From Halomonas eurihalina (lineage in GTDB: Bacteria > Pseudomonadota > Gammaproteobacteria > Pseudomonadales > Halomonadaceae), in assembly GCF_008274785.1 (NCBI RefSeq), contig NZ_VTPU01000010.1, positions 62,001 to 126,000 of the forward strand: a stretch of DNA of 64,000 nucleotides. Reading direction: 5' to 3'. This document shows, piece by piece, positions 24,756 through 33,830 of this stretch. Within the stretch, counting starts at the first letter, position 1; each line of letters opens with the position of its first letter. The notes below the pieces were generated by a model. It made no database searches and was not told the DNA's origin. It worked only from the letters and a program-made list of their open reading frames with translations. The position numbers were made by a program, and so were the translations under genes.

Positions 24756-26340
24756 TGATCAGCCCCTGCTCCAACTCGACGCGCTGACCATCGCCTTCGA
24801 TGGCACGCCGGTGGTCGATGCGCTGTCCCTGGAGGTGCACCGCGGCGAGACACTCGCTCTGGTCGGCGAATCCGGCTCGGGGAAGTCCGTCTCGGCACTC
24901 GGCACGCTGGGACTGCTGCCCGCCAATGCCTCGCTCACCGGCGGACGCCGGCTCGACGGACTCGATCTGTCTGGCCTGTCACAGCGTGACTGGCGCCGAA
25001 TACGCGGCGGTCAAGTCGGTTTCATCTTCCAGGAACCCATGACCTCGCTCAATCCGCTGCATAACGTCGGAAAGCAGCTCGGTGAAGTGCTGCGCCTGCA
25101 TCAGGGGCTCACCGGACAAGCCGCCAGACGACGCAGCCATGAACTGCTGGAACGCGTGCGCCTGCCGCGCGCCACGGAACTGCTTGACGCCTGGCCCCAC
25201 CAACTTTCCGGAGGCCAGCGCCAGCGAGTAATGATCGCCATGGCCATTGCCAACAACCCTCGACTGCTGGTCGCCGACGAGCCCACCACGGCGCTGGATG
25301 TCACGGTACAGCGCGAGATTCTCGCCCTGCTAGCCGAACTGCGCGATGAGCGGGAGATGGGCATGCTGTTCATCACCCATGACCTCAACCTGGTTCGCCA
25401 CCATGCCGATCGCGTGTGCGTCATGCACCAGGGACGCGTCCAGGAAACCGGCACGGTCAGCGACGTCTTCAACGCACCCCAAAGCCCCTACACACGTACA
25501 TTGCTGGACGCCGAACCGAGCGGCCGCCCCGCGCCTGTCACCACCCGGCCAGCCCTGATCGAGGCGCACGGGATCGGGGTCAGCTTCCAGCGCCCCAAGC
25601 GCCTTTTCCAACGCCGTCCCCCCGCCTTCGAGGCGGTCAAGCCGCTGGACCTGCATGTGGCGCCCGGCGAGACCCTCGGCATCGTCGGTGAATCGGGGTC
25701 CGGCAAGAGCACGCTCGCCCAGGCATTGCTGCGCCTGGTGCCGAGTCGTGGCAGCCTCGAGTTTGACGGCACTCGGCTGGACCAACTGCATGGCGGCGCC
25801 CTGCGACGCCAGCGGCGACGCTTCCAGGTCGTCTTCCAGGATCCTTTCGGCTCGCTCTCGCCACGCATGCCAGTGTCGGACATCATCAGCGAAGGCCTAC
25901 GCTTCCACTATCCCGAACTCGGGGCCGACGAGGTGGAGAGGCGCATCAACGACACTCTCAAGGAAGTCGGCCTGCCCGAAGGCTGCGCCTCCCGCTACCC
26001 GCACGAGTTTTCCGGCGGCCAGCGCCAGCGTATCGCTGTCGCACGCGCCATCATCATGGCGCCCGAACTGGTCGTACTGGACGAACCGACCTCGGCGCTG
26101 GACCGCAGCGTCCAGGCGCAGCTCGTCAACCTGCTACGCGAACTGCAACGCCGGCGTGGCATCAGCTACTTGTTCATCAGCCACGACCTGGCGGTCGTCC
26201 GCGCCATGGCGCATCGAATCCTGGTACTCAAGGATGGTGAAGTGGTGGAAAGTGGCGACTGTCTCGATGTGCTGGAACGGCCGACCAGCGCCTATACCAA
26301 GGCCTTGGTCGAGGCCGCGGGCCTGCGGGAACGCTCCTAA
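24748..26340 (+). CDS. yejF: Peptide ABC transporter ATP-binding protein YejF (two nucleotide-binding domains)
   Basis: The 530-aa protein contains two complete ABC ATPase domains. The first has Walker A GESGSGKS near residue 42, signature LSGGQRQRVMIAMA and Walker B LLVADEPTTALD. The second has GESGSGKSTLAQ near residue 315, FSGGQRQRIAVARA and LVVLDEPTSALD. It energises YejABE peptide uptake. I choose ATG 24748, inside the end of yejE; an upstream in-frame ATG at 24712 would add 12 residues. The stop overlaps the convergent lpxR-type gene by 4 bases. Confidence 0.95.
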   Translation: MPDDQPLLQLDALTIAFDGTPVVDALSLEVHRGETLALVGESGSGKSVSALGTLGLLPANASLTGGRRLDGLDLSGLSQRDWRRIRGGQVGFIFQEPMTSLNPLHNVGKQLGEVLRLHQGLTGQAARRRSHELLERVRLPRATELLDAWPHQLSGGQRQRVMIAMAIANNPRLLVADEPTTALDVTVQREILALLAELRDEREMGMLFITHDLNLVRHHADRVCVMHQGRVQETGTVSDVFNAPQSPYTRTLLDAEPSGRPAPVTTRPALIEAHGIGVSFQRPKRLFQRRPPAFEAVKPLDLHVAPGETLGIVGESGSGKSTLAQALLRLVPSRGSLEFDGTRLDQLHGGALRRQRRRFQVVFQDPFGSLSPRMPVSDIISEGLRFHYPELGADEVERRINDTLKEVGLPEGCASRYPHEFSGGQRQRIAVARAIIMAPELVVLDEPTSALDRSVQAQLVNLLRELQRRRGISYLFISHDLAVVRAMAHRILVLKDGEVVESGDCLDVLERPTSAYTKALVEAAGLRERS

Positions 26341-27338
26341 TACCAGAAGGCCAGCGACAACGACCCAAAACTATCGGACTCGGGCTGGGCGTGAAATTCC
26401 TTGGTCCGCCAGGCATGGGTGACGGAAAGCTGCCAGCGATCCCAGTTGAAGGCCACGCCGACCAGGGCATCGCCGACCCACTCCTCGCGATCGACGGAAT
26501 GACTGTCCTCGAAGGTATTGCCATCCAGCAGCAGGTTGTGAGCCATGTAGCGCCCCTCCAGGGCCGCAAAGGCATACCAGCCGAAGCCTTGGTCGGGGAG
26601 AAAGAATGACCGCCCTCCCTGGGCCGGCGCGATCGATGGAATACCGAAGCTGCGACTCAGGTTCTCGCCAATGCGCACCCCGCCGCCGGTCGCGCCATAG
26701 GTATAGAGATTTCCCAAAGCGAATCCCAGACTCGGTCCATACTCCACTTCCAGGCCGTTCAACGCGCTACGAGCGATCCATGACGTCTTGTAGGACATGT
26801 TGACGACCGGCTCATTGTGCAACTGATACTGCCAGCCTTCGGGTTTTTCGGAGTCGAGCACATGGTGCAACTCGCGCTGGATGGTCTCGCCACCGGCGGC
26901 CGGACCGACGATTCCCGCATCGAAGTTCAGGCTACGCAGTCGCCGCCAGTCATCATGGGACTCACTGTCGAAGAGCGACACACCTGCCGTGAATAGTCCC
27001 GCATAGGGCCGGTCCGATACATCCAGGGACTTCTCACCGATATCGATAGGCGTATAAAGCTGATGCGAGAGTCGGTAGGCGCCACCGTCAAGACTGTTCC
27101 TGGACCACCCAGGCAAACGATCGGCCAGATCGTTCAGCCAATGTTCCGGTGATGTCTGGAACGCCCAGGTGGCCTCCAGTCCATTGGTGTAATGCCCATC
27201 CGAGCCACCGGAGTAGATATCGTTCTCGCTCTTGAGTGTGAAGAGCCCATCGGCGTTGGCAGGGCCTCCCGCCACCAGAAGCAGGATCGGAAGCCAGGCA
27301 AATGCGCCAGGGCGAGCGGAAACAGGAAGAAATGACAT
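26337..27338 (-). CDS. Lipid A 3'-O-deacylase, LpxR family
   Basis: The 333-aa protein has a signal peptide (cleavage after GGPANA, about residue 29) and then alternating amphipathic strands ending in an aromatic C-terminus (LAFWY), as expected for a 12-strand outer-membrane barrel. ENDIYSGGSDGHYTNGLE near the N-terminus carries the conserved Asn and Asp of LpxR active sites, and RPYAG is another family motif. LpxR removes the 3' acyloxyacyl chain of lipid A. I choose ATG 27338, 9 nt after GGAG. The surrounding DNA is AT-richer than average. Confidence 0.85.
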   Translation of the reverse strand: MSFLPVSARPGAFAWLPILLLVAGGPANADGLFTLKSENDIYSGGSDGHYTNGLEATWAFQTSPEHWLNDLADRLPGWSRNSLDGGAYRLSHQLYTPIDIGEKSLDVSDRPYAGLFTAGVSLFDSESHDDWRRLRSLNFDAGIVGPAAGGETIQRELHHVLDSEKPEGWQYQLHNEPVVNMSYKTSWIARSALNGLEVEYGPSLGFALGNLYTYGATGGGVRIGENLSRSFGIPSIAPAQGGRSFFLPDQGFGWYAFAALEGRYMAHNLLLDGNTFEDSHSVDREEWVGDALVGVAFNWDRWQLSVTHAWRTKEFHAQPESDSFGSLSLAFWY

Positions 27339-27554
27339 GCATGAACTCCGGCCGGATATATACATACATCAGCGAATGTAATAAATTAGAATGCTAACAA
27401 ATCCTGCCACCAAGTTCCATATCTTCAATCTGCAAGATAACGGTATAAACATTACTGGCTCTTGAATCGTGAAACGTTAAATCGGCGATGCCTGGCCGCA
27501 TATATGGGCTGGCCTATACTGGCTCGTAGGGAACCAAGGGCCGAAGAGCGCCAT

Positions 27555-29306
27555 ATGCGCCGATTCATCTTGTTGTCATGGCAAGGCATGCTACTACTGA
27601 TCCTGCTCGGCCCTATCGCCGCTCCGGCTCAAGTATCGACGATCTCGCTGACGGACGGCTGGGAATACCTCTGGGGGGACTCTCCTATCGCCGACGATGG
27701 CACGCTGGTCTGGGCCAGCGGCGAGCCTGCCGATGCCAACTGGCGATCCATCGACTTCCCTTCCAATCCCCCCGATCGCAACGGACGCCACCATGCCTGG
27801 TTCCGCACCACCCTGCCGATGGATGGAGAGTGGCGGGACCCCGTGCTCTATATCTACAGTGTCGACCTGATCGTCGAGGCCTATCTGGAAGGACAGCGAA
27901 TCTATCGCTACGGCAATTTCAATGCCCGTGGCGAAGGACATTTCGCCGGCTGGCCATGGCACATGATCGAACTGCCCCAGGATTTCGCCGGTAAGCGCCT
28001 CTACTTCCGCATTTATTCGAATTACACCGATATCGGCCTGTGGGGTGAAGTAAAACTCATGGAGCACGCCGAATTGCTCGGTTACCTGTTTCGATATTCG
28101 GCCGTCGACCTGATCATCAGCATTGTCTGCCTGTTGCTTGCCTTTCTGGCCGCTGTCCTTGCGCTGATCCAGTCCGGTACGCGCTATAACTTTCCCCCTA
28201 TCGCCCTGTTCTCGTTCGCCTCGGGCCTCATGATCCTGGCCGACACCCAGGTCAGCCAATTGCTGCTCAATATCCCCCTGCTATGGGACTATCTTGCCGC
28301 CGGCGGTTACTACACGCTGCCGATCGCCATCGGCCTATTACTGGAACACTGGTACACCGACACCCGCATGCGGCTGATTCGTCGCATCTGGCAGGCCCAC
28401 CTCCTCTATCTGATCGCGGCGCTCAGCGTGGCACTGGCGGGGTGGGTCAACCTCTCCACCACTTTTCCAGTCTTCGACCTTCTGCTTGTCACAAGCCTCT
28501 GCCTGCTGATGGCCGTCATCGCCCCACGCTTACCACGACTCAATGGAGAGCAGCAAGCCATCCTGGGCAGCTTTGCGCTTTTCGACCTGCTCCTGCTCGC
28601 CGACATGGCCGTCGCTCATGGCCTGCTGCCCTGGACGCGTGTACCGGTCAGTAGTGGCGCCCTGATCTTCGCCCTTGCCCTCGTGGCGATCTCGCTACGC
28701 GAGTACAGCCGCACCCACAAGGAGCTCAAACGCCTCAACCTGCGCCTGGAACAGGAAGTCGCCCAGCGCACCGGCGAACTGCAGACCCTGGTGAAACGGC
28801 TCGAAAACTTCTCCTACACCGACCCGCTCACCGGACTGCACAATCGTCGCTATTTCAACGAGTTACTGGAGCAGTCCGCCGCTCAGGCTCGCCGACAGGG
28901 GTATTCATTGACCCTGGTGATGATCGACATTGATCACTTCAAGCGGATCAACGACCGTTACGGCCACGAAGCTGGCGACAGTGTCCTGGCAACCATCGCC
29001 CAGCGTCTGACCCAGTACTTTCGGGAAGCCGATGTGATCTGCCGGCTGGGCGGTGAAGAGTTTGCCGTACTGATGCATGGCACCGAAGCCTATGATGTCA
29101 AGGCACGCACCGAGGCCCTGCTCGAGACACTGGCCTGCACTATCCAGCATCACCAGGAGATGCCGCTGGGCCCCGTTACCATATCCTGCGGCATCGCGTC
29201 CTATCCCTTGCATGCGACCGACCCTCTGGCGTTGGTAGGGCTCGCCGACAAGGCGCTCTATACCGCCAAGCATGCAGGTCGGGCACGGACCCACGTCTAT
29301 GCCTGA
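27555..29306 (+). CDS. Diguanylate cyclase with 7TM-DISM-like sensor
   Basis: The 583-aa protein begins with a signal peptide (about residues 1-25), a periplasmic beta-rich DISM-type sensor domain (about 30-185), seven membrane segments (about 190-390), a short coiled coil, and a C-terminal GGDEF domain (about 420-583). The active-site loop reads GGEEF, and a READ motif five residues before it is a standard RxxD inhibitory c-di-GMP site, so the enzyme should be active and feedback-inhibited. ATG 27555 precedes the signal peptide; an in-frame ATG at 27462 would place 31 odd residues before it. The sensor ligand is unknown. Confidence 0.9.
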   Translation: MRRFILLSWQGMLLLILLGPIAAPAQVSTISLTDGWEYLWGDSPIADDGTLVWASGEPADANWRSIDFPSNPPDRNGRHHAWFRTTLPMDGEWRDPVLYIYSVDLIVEAYLEGQRIYRYGNFNARGEGHFAGWPWHMIELPQDFAGKRLYFRIYSNYTDIGLWGEVKLMEHAELLGYLFRYSAVDLIISIVCLLLAFLAAVLALIQSGTRYNFPPIALFSFASGLMILADTQVSQLLLNIPLLWDYLAAGGYYTLPIAIGLLLEHWYTDTRMRLIRRIWQAHLLYLIAALSVALAGWVNLSTTFPVFDLLLVTSLCLLMAVIAPRLPRLNGEQQAILGSFALFDLLLLADMAVAHGLLPWTRVPVSSGALIFALALVAISLREYSRTHKELKRLNLRLEQEVAQRTGELQTLVKRLENFSYTDPLTGLHNRRYFNELLEQSAAQARRQGYSLTLVMIDIDHFKRINDRYGHEAGDSVLATIAQRLTQYFREADVICRLGGEEFAVLMHGTEAYDVKARTEALLETLACTIQHHQEMPLGPVTISCGIASYPLHATDPLALVGLADKALYTAKHAGRARTHVYA

Positions 29307-29318
29307 TGTCAGTTACCC

Positions 29319-30020
29319 TCAGAACAACGCGACTTCCTCGGGGGTCAGCTCACGCCACTCCCCTGGCTCCAGGGTATCGTCGAGCACCAGGGCGCCCACC
29401 GACTCTCGATGCAGCGTCTCGACATGGTTGCCGATGGCGGCAAACATCCGCCGTACTTGGTGGTAGCGTCCCTCATCGATGACCAACCTGACATGATGAT
29501 CGTCCAGGCATGTCAGCTCGGCCGGGCGGGTCGGCTCGTCCTCGCCCTCGAGCTCGATTCCTTCGGCAAAGGCTTGCGTCGCGCGCAGTGCCGCATCGCC
29601 TTCCAGGGGGCGAGCCAGGTGGGCCAGATAGGCTTTCGAGCAACGCCGCCGCGGTGAGGTGATACGGTGCGACCACTGACCGTCATCGGTGATCAGCAGA
29701 AGTCCCGTGGTCTCGACATCGAGACGCCCGACCGGCTGCAAGCGTTCGAGCTTGGGGACATCAAGCAGGTCCACCACGCGAGGATAGAGCCCTCGCCGCG
29801 CCGTGCATTCCACGCCCTCGGGCTTGTTAAGCATGATATAGCGCGTCCCCACCAGGGACAGGCGCTCGCCCAGCCAGGTGATTCGGTCGGTCTCTTGCAC
29901 ATGGCGGGCCGCCTTCTTTTCCAGCTCGCCATTGACGCTGACCTCACCGCGGATCAAGGCCCGCTTGGCCAGCCCGCGCGTCAGCTCGGTACTCTCCGCC
30001 AGAAAACGATCCAATCGCAT
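29319..30020 (-). CDS. rsuA: 16S rRNA pseudouridine synthase, RsuA family
   Basis: The 233-aa protein has an N-terminal S4 RNA-binding domain (MRLDRFLAESTEL to about residue 55) and an RsuA/RluB-type catalytic domain. The active-site Asp is in GRLDVETTGLLL near residue 100, with MLNKPEGVECTA before it and YHQVRRMFAAIGN after. RsuA converts U516 of 16S rRNA to pseudouridine; RluB/E/F relatives are possible but the short length and sequence fit RsuA. It overlaps the amidase stop (TGATG). Confidence 0.9.
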   Translation of the reverse strand: MRLDRFLAESTELTRGLAKRALIRGEVSVNGELEKKAARHVQETDRITWLGERLSLVGTRYIMLNKPEGVECTARRGLYPRVVDLLDVPKLERLQPVGRLDVETTGLLLITDDGQWSHRITSPRRRCSKAYLAHLARPLEGDAALRATQAFAEGIELEGEDEPTRPAELTCLDDHHVRLVIDEGRYHQVRRMFAAIGNHVETLHRESVGALVLDDTLEPGEWRELTPEEVALF

Positions 30021-30835
30021 CAGTCACCGACTCCGTCCGAAAGGGTAAAATGGTCGGCATCACGCCAGGCGGGAAACTTCTCGCGAAATGCCTGCAGGTC
30101 TGTCAGCGATAGTGTGCCGGTCTTCACGAAAGGCAGATCCCTGGGCTCGTCGATCAGCGCCTCGCCCTTGGCGTCGACCAGCATGGAGTCGCCGGCATAG
30201 CCGAGCCCCTTGGCATCCTCGCCGACGCGATTGACACCGATCACCGGGCACAGGTTCTCTACCGCGCGAGCCTGCAGCAGCACGCGCCACGGATGACGAC
30301 GCGGCGCCGGCCAGTTGGCGATGCACAGCAGGGCATCATACTCGAAGTGTTCGCCCGGGGCAGGCTGCTGACGCAGCCATACCGGGAAGCGCAGGTCGTA
30401 ACAGACACTGAGCAGGATCCGGAATCCCTTGAGCTCGACGATCACTCGCTCGTGGCCCATGGCATAACGTTCGTGCTCGCCGGCCATGCGAAACAGGTGG
30501 CGCTTGTCGTAGGTGACCAGGCTCCCGTCCGGTCGCGCCCAAATCAGACGATTGAAATAATCGTCGCCCTCGACCACCGCCACACTACCGGTGACCACGC
30601 ACCCACGTTGCACAGCCTGTTCGCGCAGCCAGGCGACGGTCGCGCTCTGGTCCATGGGTTCGGCCATTTCCCGCGAATTCATGGTGAACCCCGTGGCGAA
30701 CATCTCCGGCAACACGATCAAGTCGGTCTGGTCGCCGTCGAGCTCGCCCAGCGTCTCCTCGAGCATCCGGCAGTTGGCATCGGGATCTTCCCAGCGCAGA
30801 TCGCACTGCACCAGGGTCGTTCGCAGCTCGCTCAT
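30020..30835 (-). CDS. Omega-amidase / carbon-nitrogen hydrolase (YafV type)
   Basis: The 271-aa protein has the nitrilase catalytic triad: Glu in LPEMFATGFTMN near residue 43, Lys in TYDKRHLFRMAGEHERY near residue 110, and Cys in SVCYDLRFP near residue 145. This set and length match omega-amidases such as YafV, which hydrolyse alpha-ketoglutaramate or alpha-ketosuccinamate, probably for repair or methionine salvage. GGAG lies 8 nt upstream of the ATG. Confidence 0.9.
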   Translation of the reverse strand: MSELRTTLVQCDLRWEDPDANCRMLEETLGELDGDQTDLIVLPEMFATGFTMNSREMAEPMDQSATVAWLREQAVQRGCVVTGSVAVVEGDDYFNRLIWARPDGSLVTYDKRHLFRMAGEHERYAMGHERVIVELKGFRILLSVCYDLRFPVWLRQQPAPGEHFEYDALLCIANWPAPRRHPWRVLLQARAVENLCPVIGVNRVGEDAKGLGYAGDSMLVDAKGEALIDEPRDLPFVKTGTLSLTDLQAFREKFPAWRDADHFTLSDGVGD

Positions 30836-30959
30836 ACAGGGACTCCATCATCTCGGAACGGGGTTGTCTTCAGCCTAACCGAGACACCGGCATCGCGCAG
30901 CCATGGCATCGAAGCGATACCGGTCCTATGATAGGTCGGACATTTTTAGGAAGCTTAAC

Positions 30960-31868
30960 ATGCCAAGGACTCAAACCGTTTCTCCCGACGCCACCAAGGG
31001 AGTCGGCTTCGGCCTCGCCGCTTACCTGATGTGGGGATGCTTCCCGCTGTTCTTCGCTTTGTTCGAGGGCATCCCCGCCTATGAGGTGCTCATCCATCGA
31101 GTCCTATGGTCCTGCGTGTTCCTGGTGGGGCTGATCACCATCCTGCGTCGCTGGCCACCGGTGGCCGAGGCCCTGCGCCGTCCGCGCCGGCTGGGACGGG
31201 TACTGGCCTGCGCGGTGTTGATCGGGCTCAACTGGGGGCTCTACATCTATGCCGTGGAAAGTCGCCAGGTGCTCCAGGCAAGCCTCGGCTATTTCCTGAC
31301 GCCACTGATCAACGTCACGCTCGGCCTGCTGGTACTGCGCGAGCGCATGCTCCGCCTTCAGGGCGTCGCCGTGGCACTGGCCGGCATCGCCATCGTCATC
31401 CAATTGGTGATGCTTGGTGAGATCCCATGGATCAGCCTGGCCCTGGCACTGTCCTTCGGCACCTATGGCCTGCTGCGTAAGCAGGTACCACTGGATGGCC
31501 TCTCCGGCCTGTTCGTCGAAACCCTGCTGCTGATGCCGCTCGGCCTGCTGGCACTCGCCTGGCTCAGCGAAGCAGGGCTGTCCCACTTCCTGGCCGACCA
31601 GCGCAGTACCCTGCTGCTGATTGCCAGCGGCGTGATTACCGCATTGCCCCTGCTGGCCTTCGCCGGCGCGGCACGGCGTCTACGCCTGGCGACCCTGGGC
31701 TTTCTGATGTATCTCAACCCGACCATCCAGTTCATGATAGCTTTGCTGGTCTTCAACGAACCCCTGACACCGACACAATTGGCGACCTTCATACTGATCT
31801 GGTTCAGCCTGGCCCTTTACTCCTGGACCGCCTGGCAAGGCCGCCCGCAAGAGACAAAAGAAGCCTGA
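30960..31868 (+). CDS. rarD: EamA-family permease RarD
   Basis: The 302-aa protein has ten membrane segments and the RarD signature near the start: GVGFGLAAYLMWGCFPLFFAL and EVLIHRVLWS, then NWGLYIYAV and SLGYFLTPLINV. RarD belongs to the drug/metabolite exporter superfamily; its substrate is not established, though chloramphenicol sensitivity is affected in some hosts. ATG 30960 follows TAGGA by 9 nt and is favoured over an in-frame ATG at 30903. Confidence 0.92.
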   Translation: MPRTQTVSPDATKGVGFGLAAYLMWGCFPLFFALFEGIPAYEVLIHRVLWSCVFLVGLITILRRWPPVAEALRRPRRLGRVLACAVLIGLNWGLYIYAVESRQVLQASLGYFLTPLINVTLGLLVLRERMLRLQGVAVALAGIAIVIQLVMLGEIPWISLALALSFGTYGLLRKQVPLDGLSGLFVETLLLMPLGLLALAWLSEAGLSHFLADQRSTLLLIASGVITALPLLAFAGAARRLRLATLGFLMYLNPTIQFMIALLVFNEPLTPTQLATFILIWFSLALYSWTAWQGRPQETKEA

Positions 31869-31999
31869 TACGGCTCACCGCCACAGGCATGTCGAATACA
31901 CTCAGCAAGCCCATGGCATGCCATCGCTGACCGTCAGCCACGGATCGTTTAGTCTATTAGACGCCCTGGTTCCCGATTCCCCACCTGCGACTGGTCCGG

Positions 32000-33712
32000 A
32001 TGCTCAAGAAATACCTCCCGATACTTACCTGGCTCCCCCACTACACCCGTCGCCTGTTCGGCGCCGACTTACTGGCGGGTGTGATCGTCACCGTCATGGT
32101 GATTCCCCAGTCGCTGGCCTATGCCATTCTCGCCGGCCTCCCGGCGGTCGTCGGCCTCTACGCCAGCATCCTGCCGCTGCTGGCCTATACCCTGCTCGGC
32201 ACCAGCCGCACCCTGGCCGTCGGGCCGGTGGCGATCATTGGCCTGATGACCGGCGCGGCGCTCTCCAGCGTGGCACCACTGGGGTCACCGGCCTATCTCG
32301 AGGCGGCCCTCACCCTGTCGCTGCTATCCGGGGCGATGCTGATAGTAATGGGCATACTGCGCCTGGGCTTTTTCGCCAACTTTCTCAGCCACCCAGTGAT
32401 TGGCGGTTTCCTTTCCGCTTCAGGGCTGCTGATCGCCATCAGCCAGCTCACCCACCTGTTCGGAGTTGATGTCACCGGCTATACAGCCCTTTCGCTGCTG
32501 ACAGGGTTGGCCACACACCTGGGTGCATTGCATTGGCCAACGCTTGCCCTGGGCACCGGCAGCCTGGCGTTTCTCATCCTCATGCGACGTTACGGCAAGA
32601 CGCTCCTGACAGCGATCGGCATGTCCAAGGGGCTGGCCGCACTCTGCGCGAGGGCCGGCCCGGTGTTCGCCGTCATCATCACCACCCTGCTCAGCTGGTG
32701 GCTCGACCTGGGGAGCCACGGCGTCGATGTAGTCGGTGATATACCGGGAGGACTGCCCCCCCTGACTTTTCCGACTGTCGACCTGCCACTCTGGCGGGAG
32801 CTGCTGGTACCGGCCTTGCTGATCAGCGTGGTCGGTTTCGTCGAATCGATCTCCATGGCGCAAATGCTGGCTGCCAAGCGCCGCGAGCGTATCTCGCCCA
32901 ACCAGGAACTGCTCGGCCTGGGCGGTGCCAACATCGCCGCCGCCCTCTCCGCCGGCATGCCGGTCACCGGCGGCCTGTCGCGCACCGTGATCAACTTCGA
33001 GTCCGGTGCCCGAACCCCCATGGCTGGAGCCTTCGCCGCACTCGGCATCGGTCTGGTCACTCTGGCCTTGACGCCACTGCTTCAACACCTGCCTATCGCC
33101 ACCCTCGCCGCCACCATCATCGTGGCCGTGCTGACCCTGGTCGACATTCCCTTGATCCGGCAGACCTGGCACTATTCGCGCAGCGACTTCTCGGCCATGG
33201 CCCTGACCATACTGTTGACGCTGACCGAGGGCGTCGAGGCCGGCATCATCAGCGGTGTCGCGCTCTCCATCGGGCTCTTCCTGTACCGTACGAGCCGCCC
33301 GCACAGCGCCCTGGTGGGCCGCATTCCAGGTACTGAACACTTCCGCAGCGTCACGCGGCACAGCGCCGAAACTCTGAGCCACCTGGCGCTACTGCGGGTC
33401 GATGAAAGCCTCTACTTCGCCAATGCGCGCTACCTGGAGGACACCGTCTATACCTTGGTGGCCAGCCGCCCGGAACTGGAACACGTGGTACTGATCTGTT
33501 CGGCGGTGAACCTGATCGACGCCTCGGCGCTGGAAAGCCTCGATGCCATCAACGCACGCCTCAAGGACTCACGTGTCACCCTGCACCTGGCCGAGGTCAA
33601 GGGGCCAGTGATGGATCGCCTCAAGAAGAGCCACTTCCTCGACGACCTGTCCGGTCGTGTCTTCCTGAGTACCTATGCGGCCTGGAGTGAATTGAAGCGG
33701 CGGGAAGAGTAA
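32000..33712 (+). CDS. SulP-family inorganic anion transporter with STAS domain
   Basis: The 570-aa protein has a SLC26/SulP membrane domain (about residues 20-430; conserved AGVIVTVMVIPQSLAYAILAGLP near the start, GPVAIIGLMTGAAL later) and a C-terminal STAS domain (about 460-565, with NLIDASALESLDAI). Bacterial SulP proteins carry sulfate, bicarbonate or C4-dicarboxylates; the substrate here is not visible. The RegB-type kinase gene starts 118 bases further on in the same direction. Confidence 0.92.
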   Translation: MLKKYLPILTWLPHYTRRLFGADLLAGVIVTVMVIPQSLAYAILAGLPAVVGLYASILPLLAYTLLGTSRTLAVGPVAIIGLMTGAALSSVAPLGSPAYLEAALTLSLLSGAMLIVMGILRLGFFANFLSHPVIGGFLSASGLLIAISQLTHLFGVDVTGYTALSLLTGLATHLGALHWPTLALGTGSLAFLILMRRYGKTLLTAIGMSKGLAALCARAGPVFAVIITTLLSWWLDLGSHGVDVVGDIPGGLPPLTFPTVDLPLWRELLVPALLISVVGFVESISMAQMLAAKRRERISPNQELLGLGGANIAAALSAGMPVTGGLSRTVINFESGARTPMAGAFAALGIGLVTLALTPLLQHLPIATLAATIIVAVLTLVDIPLIRQTWHYSRSDFSAMALTILLTLTEGVEAGIISGVALSIGLFLYRTSRPHSALVGRIPGTEHFRSVTRHSAETLSHLALLRVDESLYFANARYLEDTVYTLVASRPELEHVVLICSAVNLIDASALESLDAINARLKDSRVTLHLAEVKGPVMDRLKKSHFLDDLSGRVFLSTYAAWSELKRREE

Positions 33713-33830
33713 CGCCGACGCGATGATCGTCACGCACTGGCCTGGAGCGACATAGGGTCGCGCCTTCGAGCGAGGCGAAGACAAGGCGTCATCGGTTATC
33801 ATCTTCAGTTGTCTTGATCGCGGAGCCACC

